A DNA stretch of 64,000 nucleotides from Agarophyton chilense (lineage: Eukaryota > Rhodophyta > Florideophyceae > Gracilariales > Gracilariaceae), in assembly GCA_030374765.1 (NCBI GenBank), contig JARGXX010000079.1:1286218-1350217 (forward strand), written 5' to 3'. The position numbers and the translations under genes are program-made. The notes beneath the pieces were generated by a model. It did not search any database. It was not told the origin of the DNA and saw only the letters and a list, made by a program, of their open reading frames with translations. Below, one piece after another: positions 63,714 to 64,000 of the stretch. Position 1 is the first letter of the stretch; the number at the start of each line of letters is the position of its first letter.

Positions 63714-64000
63714 TCAAAGGTCCTAGGTGTCGGACGCCACTGTCTAGCAGGGAACCTCTCGTGCTTCACACGGCAAAGTGGTTTTGTTGAGCATATCGGC
63801 AGTCATGCAATCGGTAGGGCAGTAGACAACACAATCGACTTGTCACGTAGAGCTTCTCGAGTAGAGTGAAAACGAATGTCGATATGCTTGGTACGCTTGT
63901 TGACAACGCCATTTTCGGGCAAGGTCAATGCACCCTTGGTTGTCAACATATACAGGCGTTGGTTCAACAAGCAACTTTACCGAATCGTCCACTTCTACTC
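63714..64000 (-). pseudogene. Family-B RNase H/pol 3' end, cut by the window end
   Basis: Matches 52745-53030 but with several one-base insertions or deletions (for example GTCCTAGG for GTCTAGG, CCATTTTCGG for CCATTTCGG), so the frame is broken repeatedly. The element continues beyond 64000. Confidence 0.85.

Noticed and set aside
1-64000. CRISPR arrays, bacterial operons, riboswitches
   Set aside because: No regularly spaced repeat-spacer pattern and all evidence is eukaryotic; the tandem repeats seen are minisatellites without unique spacers.

Overview
The window looks like a nuclear contig from a photosynthetic eukaryote, most likely a red alga of the Chondrus type (inference). Reasons: a plastid-type DUF2358 protein with a transit-peptide-like N-terminus; compact single-exon genes next to genes with very short GT-AG introns (68, 96 and 106 nt deduced here); and a large load of nested LTR retrotransposons. 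There are no bacterial operons, CRISPR arrays or rRNA genes, and I found no convincing tRNA. Only ATG starts were accepted.

Left part, 1-25.1 kb, host genes. In order: a DUF2358 plastid protein (+), a giant secreted or membrane REJ/TIG protein (-), a gene-poor stretch with a decayed hAT transposase (9.5-10.9 kb), an inositol-polyphosphate 5-phosphatase (-), a two-exon gene ending in an alanine/lysine pentapeptide repeat (-), an alpha-kinase (+), Tudor-SN (+) and the NatC catalytic subunit NAA30 in three exons (-). Several intervals carry minisatellites.

Middle, 25.1-40.2 kb. A full-length Ty3/gypsy chromodomain element (12,565 bp, two 916-bp LTRs, 5-bp target duplication TAGCG) lies in a 71-bp minisatellite. 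Its gag and pol on the minus strand are broken by one nonsense codon and two frameshifts. Between the chromodomain ORF and the 3' LTR it carries two ORFs on the opposite strand that match nothing I know. To its right is a decayed segmental copy of the Tudor-SN 3' end plus NAA30 (38.8-40.2 kb), a degenerate duplicate of 22.3-23.7 kb.

Right part, 40.2-64 kb. This is a nest of two Ty1/copia families, A and B. Both have a primer-binding site that matches the anticodon arm of initiator tRNA-Met, as in Drosophila copia. Family B (+) interrupts family A (+). Its reverse transcriptase is then cut by an inverted LTR, after which a roughly 10.95-kb block (LTR-B, A minus, LTR-B, B minus) is repeated in tandem and runs off the window end. 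A and B share a promoter-like box in their LTRs and a motif in their leaders. No copia copy here is fully intact; the longest clean ORF (875 codons, family A) has gag, protease and integrase but no reverse transcriptase.
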